64,000 nucleotides of DNA, taken from Chrysoperla carnea. Taxonomy: Eukaryota > Arthropoda > Insecta > Neuroptera > Chrysopidae. Positions 58,818 through 64,000 of the stretch are shown here, in pieces. Where the stretch lies: positions 69,976,181-70,040,180 of the forward strand of contig NC_058340.1 in the NCBI RefSeq assembly GCF_905475395.1, in the 5' to 3' direction. The translations under genes were made by a program, and so were the position numbers. The notes beneath the pieces were generated by a model. The model saw only the letters and a list, made by a program, of their open reading frames with translations. It did not search any database and was not told where the DNA came from. The first letter of the stretch is position 1. Each line of letters opens with the position of its first letter.

Positions 58818-61634
58818 TTAAAATAATTTTCTCAAATTTTTCTTATCCTGTTCATCACGTAATTTCATCGTATCAGTTAAAACTTTCATTTCTTTTTGTA
58901 CAGCAGGTATAAGTGTTGGATCTAATCCAATTACTTTACGAAAATCTTCTTTTGCTTTTTCTGGATTCCATGCACCAACATGAGCTCGTCCTCTTCGAAA
59001 CAATGCTTTAATATTATCTATAAAATCGAATAAAATACTTTCATGAGTCGATTATTTCTAATCAATTGTATTTTCTATAATACTGGAGCTATGTTTGGAG
59101 AAAAGTGTTTTATAAATTTTACAATTACACTGGGAGGAAACAGATACCAATATTTTACCAAAATTTCCCCATTCATAGAATGCTTTAAGTGTCCTGCCTT
59201 TTGAAAAAAAATCGAATAGAGTTATAGATAACGTATATAAAGTCCACTAAGAAACTTGCATGACCATTTCTTCTAACACAGCTCCGCTACTCAAAAGCCA
59301 GAACTTTCGTTTACCTGGTTCACTTTGTAAAACTGTTGTACAATGTTCAATAACCGGATAAAAATCAGATAAATTTAATTTACATTGTGAATAATTTAAC
59401 AATAATGGAATTTTCATTTTATTTAATTCATTCCATTCATCATCGTGTGGTTTTTCTCTATAAAAAAAAAAGAGAATAGGAAATTGTAAAGAAAATTTTC
59501 AGTAACGTTTCCTTACTTTAACATTAATTGTTCTAATAAACCAATTGCTTCACCGTACGTTTCAGCTGCAGCCGCATAATTTTTTTCATGAAATTCAATA
59601 TTTCCACGTTCCCGAATAACCGGTATCATTTTTAATTTTTCATCGTCTGATAATTGCCATAATTCTTTTTTATAATCATTGGGTGATTCAACTTTTAGTA
59701 ATTCTAAAAAGAGAAAAATTAATATAGACAAGTGAAAACAAACAATTGACTGAATTAATTGTTGAAATACCATGCATAGACATTGTTGATTACTCTATCA
59801 CATTATACATAGATACATGTCACACATACGTAACTGATATCCCCATACATACTATACAACTTACGCCTTATTTGCGCTCTCACGGGTAAACAGTGATGTT
59901 TACGAAAAATGTTTCAAACAAAATTTGTTTATTTTTTGATAAGGAAGATTTTTTACATTTAAACTTTTGCGAACTTGACCTCACTTTTTACGTCCTGAGT
60001 ACGCTGTAAAAATTTCAGCTTGATATCTTTTTTCGTTTTTGAGTTATCGTGTTGGCTGACAGACGGACAGACAACCGAAAATGGACTAATTAGGTATAGT
60101 ATCTGTTGGCGGACGCATGCTCAATATAAAAAATAAATAAACATTTTGAGCTATGAGATTACCTACCAATAGTAAATTCTAAATCACATGGTTTTTTAAG
60201 TAAATTATTTAAATCATCGTATCCAACGCCTTCATTTTGTAGTGTGGCAACACAACAATGGGCCCGATGTTTTTCATTTGGTTTTACAGCATTTCGTAAC
60301 ACTTTCGATACAAACGGATATTGACTAACTAACTAAAAGCATATATAATTTTTAAGCATATAAAATTACTAGGTATAAAAGGCCAGGCAAGTATGTGAAA
60401 AGTCGTTTCAGTGTGGTTGGAAATTTTGAAAGCTATTATCAAGAACATATTTAACCATTTTTTTTTCTTTTTGAAAATTTTCATAGGCGAAGACTTCTCT
60501 TCAATGGAATCTAATTGAACAAAAATTGAAAACATACTGGTCTTAAATTTTTAGCCTGTTGTGCATTTAAAAATTTTCCAGGCCATCTGAAAAAGAAGTC
60601 TACGGCTATGCAAATTTCGAGCCTGGCCTTTCGAGAATCTAGACCTGTGAATAAGATAAAATTTCTTACACTTTTATCAACAGTAAATTGTGCAACTTCA
60701 TTTAAAGCCATTTTTTGTACAATCGCTTCCCATACTTCTAATTTAAATTTTTTACCGATAACAAGTTCCATTGGTTTGTCCCCAAGTGCACGAGAATCAT
60801 CTATTAATGTACGATCATCATTACAGAGTCTCGTTTGAAAATGAAATGTGACCTGAAGTTTTAATAATTTTTATTTAATTCAGTTATTAAAACTATTTTA
60901 TTGATCAAAGTACAGTCGAAATCATTTATAACGACGAAGTGGCAAAGCCCTGATTGAATCCAAATATAAATACTGTCTAAAATAGCAACGAATTGAATAA
61001 ATTGTGATACCATAACTACACAACTGATAGGGGTAAAGTGTCGGCGTGCCAGCCTGTTTAGAAAGAAAGTTTTTACGAAAAGGCTACTCGAACACTATCG
61101 TGTGTTTAGCCTAAGTCTCGCGTAAAAATAATTTGGAGTAGAAATTTAGCAACTTTTCTTTAAAAAGTTTCTAGAACGTCTGGTAAAAAACTGATGAAAA
61201 ATTATAATTTTCTGATACACGGGTTGACCATGCCGTTAATAGGGTTGGGTTAGCACGGGTCTTCGGGTTTTTCGTTAACCTTGTGATTGAGTTGATTCAC
61301 TGATCCTTAGAAAATCTTCACGCTAATAGAAAAGTTGCATGTTTTAATCTAGCTTTTTTTTGGAAGATAACTACGATTCAAGAGAGATAAATGGTATCGA
61401 TCGGATTTAACGACCAATATTAATCAGTCCTTACATTGACGTTATAACTGATTTTGACCGTATGTTTAGTTTGTGGAAATTATATCGTTCCATATTTCCC
61501 CAGATAATATAGAAATAGGCAATTTTCTATCAAATTTATATACGTACTTTCGTGCCAAATTCAAAATCCACATTTTTTGTACCTAAGTGAATAATTTTTT
61601 TAACAATTAAATCATTTTTACTTTTAGAACTCAT
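58818..61634 (-). CDS. AIP: AH receptor-interacting protein (AIP/XAP2), FKBP-TPR co-chaperone
   Basis: Six exons (61634-61548, 60852-60670, 60332-60167, 59703-59517, 59457-59315, 59017-58818) join to 966 nt, 321 residues, against about 330 in vertebrates. The N-terminal half is an FKBP-type domain (VTFHFQTRL, DDSRALGDKPMELVIGKKF, VWEAIVQKMALNEVAQF, HCCVATLQ). The C-terminal half has TPR repeats (GNIEFHEKNYAAAAETYGEA, LLLNYSQCKLNLSDFYPVIE, ALFRRGRAHVGAWNPEKAKE) and a charged C-terminal helix. Known family members bind HSP90 through the TPRs and hold client receptors in the cytosol. Intron 3 carries a copy of the dispersed repeat R. The gene is convergent with LIG1 across the 306-bp repeat array. 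Confidence 0.95.
59730..60108 (+). repeat. Dispersed repeat R, copy in AIP intron 3
   Basis: Begins AAGTGAAAACAAACAATTGA and ends near AAATGGACTAATTAGG. The GACA run is short. It is antisense to AIP. Confidence 0.8.
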
Positions 61635-62240
61635 GATTATAATTTACAAGCCGAATGACTTCCACTTTTATTTTTATTGAGCAAATTTTTTATGATAGAT
61701 ATAGGGTTATTTTTAAGATTAAATGCATTTTATTGATTTGATTGATACAAATAATATTTAGATTTGTATTCGCAACATTATAAAAATAGTAAATTTTCTA
61801 AATGAAAAATTAATTTTCCAAATTTATTTTTAATATGTCAAATTTTCAGTTTTACCAACAATGTTAAATGTCACACGAAATAGTAAAGCCGCGAGCATAT
61901 GGGAATAAAGGTGTGTTTATATTATCAAAGAAGTTAAACAAAGTTCTTGTTCAATTTCTTTGATGGAATTACTCTTGATCTTGAATTAATACAACTTGAA
62001 TACCCAAATGCTGAAAAAACACACGATGAAAAGATCATCTCATAAGACATAACTTTGAGCGTCAAATTAGGGTTCCACCTAGCTGAAAAATATAGAATCA
62101 TGCCCAGCGCCAAATTGTAAAAATGAGTGGCAAAAAATTTTATTAATATAGTCGATATCTCGAGAAAGTCGATATCTCGAGATATACATACATAATAAAA
62201 CAAATGGTAATGATAAATTAACAGCTATATCCAGTGCCAA

Positions 62241-62559
62241 AACGTTTAGGCCTGGCAGTGTATCACGACTACTGCAGGAGCTGTCACAGTGATGACGAAG
62301 AGGAGACAATGTCTCACCTTCTCTGTCACTGCCCAACTCTTGTCATGAGGAGATGGACTTACTTGAGCCAGCCTCTCTTTGACGACCTCTCCGACCTAAA
62401 GTCAGTCGATGTCAAAGCCCTCCTGCTGTTCTTAAACAGCCCCAAATAGTTCATGGAGTAGTGGCCGGGGATGGGCCAACCCATTAACGGTATCACAACG
62501 GACCTTATGGTCTAAGTGTGTCCTACCCCAGGACAGCCACTCTAACCTAACCTAACCTA
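62241..62559 (+). mobile_element. 5'-truncated non-LTR retrotransposon, 3' end, copy 3
   Basis: Begins abruptly within the C-terminal ORF (GLAVYHDYCRSCHSDDEEET). The tryptophan codon near the end is changed to TAG (62447-62449). The tail is CTAACCTAACCTAAC (62542-62557). It lies about 320 bp upstream of the second zinc-finger gene, in the same orientation. Confidence 0.85.
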
Positions 62560-62880
62560 CTGTACTATATGTATATATGATTATGACAAGGACACAGATG
62601 AACTCAATGACAGTTTTCTCTCTCGCTTCGAATATCGCATCGACTTACAGGCTAGCAGACCCCTGGTGTTCTCTAACTGTATTATCTCAATGCTTGGTAC
62701 ACGTTTGGCATATCTAATAATAAATGATCTAAGATCTATCTTCACGCCATTACAGTGCTATCCAGTATCAAGATATTTTGGAATCGCGAACATATTTTAT
62801 GTAATCAAATAAAAACAGTTTTACACAGCGTCGCAATAAAATATAGTTTAAAGAGTGAATTTCTGGAAAAAAGTGTTACA

Positions 62881-64000
62881 ATGGAACGTGTACGAATTAA
62901 ATATGAAATACCAGAGAATAGCAATGACATGAAAACTGAACACATTCATAAAAATTCAACTGCAATCAACTATGAAAATATTAAACTTGAAAAACAATTA
63001 CATACAGAACTTATTATTAAAGATGAAAGTGATTTGGAACCACAAGAAAGCGTTTTAGTTAGCCCTCAATGGATTCATAGTGAACAAAAATCATTTTCAT
63101 GTGATATGTGTAATAAAAGATTTACAACGAAAAATCACTTGGTTCGTCATAAACGAATTCATAGCGGAGAAAAACCATTTTCCTGTGATATTTGTGATAA
63201 AACATTTAGTGATCAAGGTAATTTAGTGAAACATAAACGGATCCATCGTGGAGAAAAACCATTTTCATGTGACATTTGTAATAAAACATTTACTACACAA
63301 TCTAGTTTAGTTCTACATAAACAAATACATAGTGGTGAAAAATCATTTTCATGTGATATTTGTAATAAAACATTTAATCGGCAAAGTAATTTAGTTCAAC
63401 ATAAAAGGATCCATAGTGGAGAAAAACCATTTTCATGTGATATGTGTAATAAAACATATACTAGAAAATCTAGATTAGTTCTACATAAACAAATCCATAG
63501 TGGAAAAAAATCATTTTCATGTGATATGTGTAATAAAAGATTTACAAAGAAAAATCACTTGGTTCGTCATAAACGAATTCATGGCGGAGAAAAACCATTT
63601 TCATGTGATATTTGTAATAAAACATTTACCACATCATCTAATGTAGTTATACATAAACGGATTCATAGCGGAGAAAAGCCATTTTCATGTGATATTTGTA
63701 ATAAAGCATTTACTTCATCATCTAATTTAGTTCAACATAAAAGGATCCATAGTGGAGAAAAACCATTTTCATGTGATATGTGTAATAAAACATATACTAG
63801 AAAATCTAGATTAGTTCTACATAAACAAATTCATAGTGGAAAAAAATCATTTTCATGTGATATGTGTAATAAAAGATTTACAAAGAAAAATCACTTGGTT
63901 CGTCATAAACGAATTCATAGCGGAGAAAAACCATTTTCCTGTGATATTTGTGATAAAACATTTAGTGATCAAGGTAATTTAGTTAAACATAAACGGATCC
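62881..64000 (+). CDS. C2H2 zinc-finger protein with internally duplicated fingers (partial, runs off the end)
   Basis: ATG at 62881 opens 373 codons without a stop to the window edge. The first about 70 residues are acidic with sumoylation-type motifs (IKYE, MKTE, IKLE, IKDE). At least ten complete C2H2 fingers and part of an eleventh follow, with SGEKPF linkers. Finger types recur: the TYTRKSRLVLHK-RFTKKNHLVRHK pair appears twice (fingers 5-6 and 9-10), and finger 11 repeats finger 2 (TFSDQGNLVKHK). The fingers are strikingly uniform (FSCDICNK), unlike the more varied 18-finger protein at 48-51 kb, although the acidic N-termini are similar in style. A DNA-binding nuclear protein is inferred. 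No orthologue is recognised. Confidence 0.88.
   Translation, partial: MERVRIKYEIPENSNDMKTEHIHKNSTAINYENIKLEKQLHTELIIKDESDLEPQESVLVSPQWIHSEQKSFSCDMCNKRFTTKNHLVRHKRIHSGEKPFSCDICDKTFSDQGNLVKHKRIHRGEKPFSCDICNKTFTTQSSLVLHKQIHSGEKSFSCDICNKTFNRQSNLVQHKRIHSGEKPFSCDMCNKTYTRKSRLVLHKQIHSGKKSFSCDMCNKRFTKKNHLVRHKRIHGGEKPFSCDICNKTFTTSSNVVIHKRIHSGEKPFSCDICNKAFTSSSNLVQHKRIHSGEKPFSCDMCNKTYTRKSRLVLHKQIHSGKKSFSCDMCNKRFTKKNHLVRHKRIHSGEKPFSCDICDKTFSDQGNLVKHKRI

Noticed and set aside
1-64000. CRISPR array, operons or ribosome binding sites
   Set aside because: The window is eukaryotic; repeats are long or inverted and lack regular short spacers.

Overview
The window is nuclear DNA of an arthropod, most likely an insect. 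It is about 70% A+T, its genes have short introns with GT..AG borders, it carries a eukaryotic tRNA-Ala, and several retroelement ends carry the arthropod telomere motif TTAGG. The order cannot be fixed from the sequence alone. I built the gene models by hand from splice sites and frame. Each complete multi-exon model below sums to a whole number of codons, which is an independent check on the joins.

Layout. 0-3.3 kb: an uninterrupted endogenous copy of a bunyavirus (phenuivirus-type) nucleoprotein gene (-), then a small THAP-domain gene (+). 3.3-7 kb: no host gene, but a nested set of fold-back elements around a palindromic mariner derivative. 7.0-10.8 kb: a Cdc1/PGAP5-type metallophosphoesterase gene (+) whose introns hold a 1-kb fold-back element and a non-LTR retrotransposon fragment. 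10.9-13.5 kb: MITEs and tRNA-Ala. 13.7-16.5 kb: a 736-bp tandem array in which every unit holds two tRNA-derived SINEs facing each other. 16.7-20.1 kb: a phospholipase B-like/lamina ancestor gene (-). 20.1-41.7 kb: a gene-poor stretch of inverted, tandem and dispersed repeats with one plausible first coding exon (-). 41.7-43.6 kb: phosphoserine phosphatase (-). 43.7-47.9 kb: repeats and a transposase-like remnant. 47.9-51.0 kb: an 18-finger C2H2 protein gene in two exons (-). 52.4-57.5 kb: a Helitron-like remnant and then DNA ligase I (+). 57.7-58.7 kb: a 306-bp tandem repeat. 58.8-61.6 kb: AIP, an FKBP/TPR co-chaperone (-). 62.9 kb to the end: a second C2H2 gene (+), cut by the window edge.

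The host genes are unrelated housekeeping or regulatory genes and do not form a pathway. The points most worth a second look are: (1) the intact nucleoprotein-like endogenous viral element; (2) DNA ligase I with two alternative 5' ends, a PCNA-binding nuclear start and a separate start with a mitochondrial-type presequence; (3) the tail-to-tail SINE dimers amplified as a satellite; (4) three retroelement 3' ends carrying telomere-type TTAGG repeats; (5) two apparently identical 618-bp DNA transposons with perfect 8-bp target duplications; and (6) a Cys-to-Ser change at the expected nucleophile of the phospholipase B-like protein.
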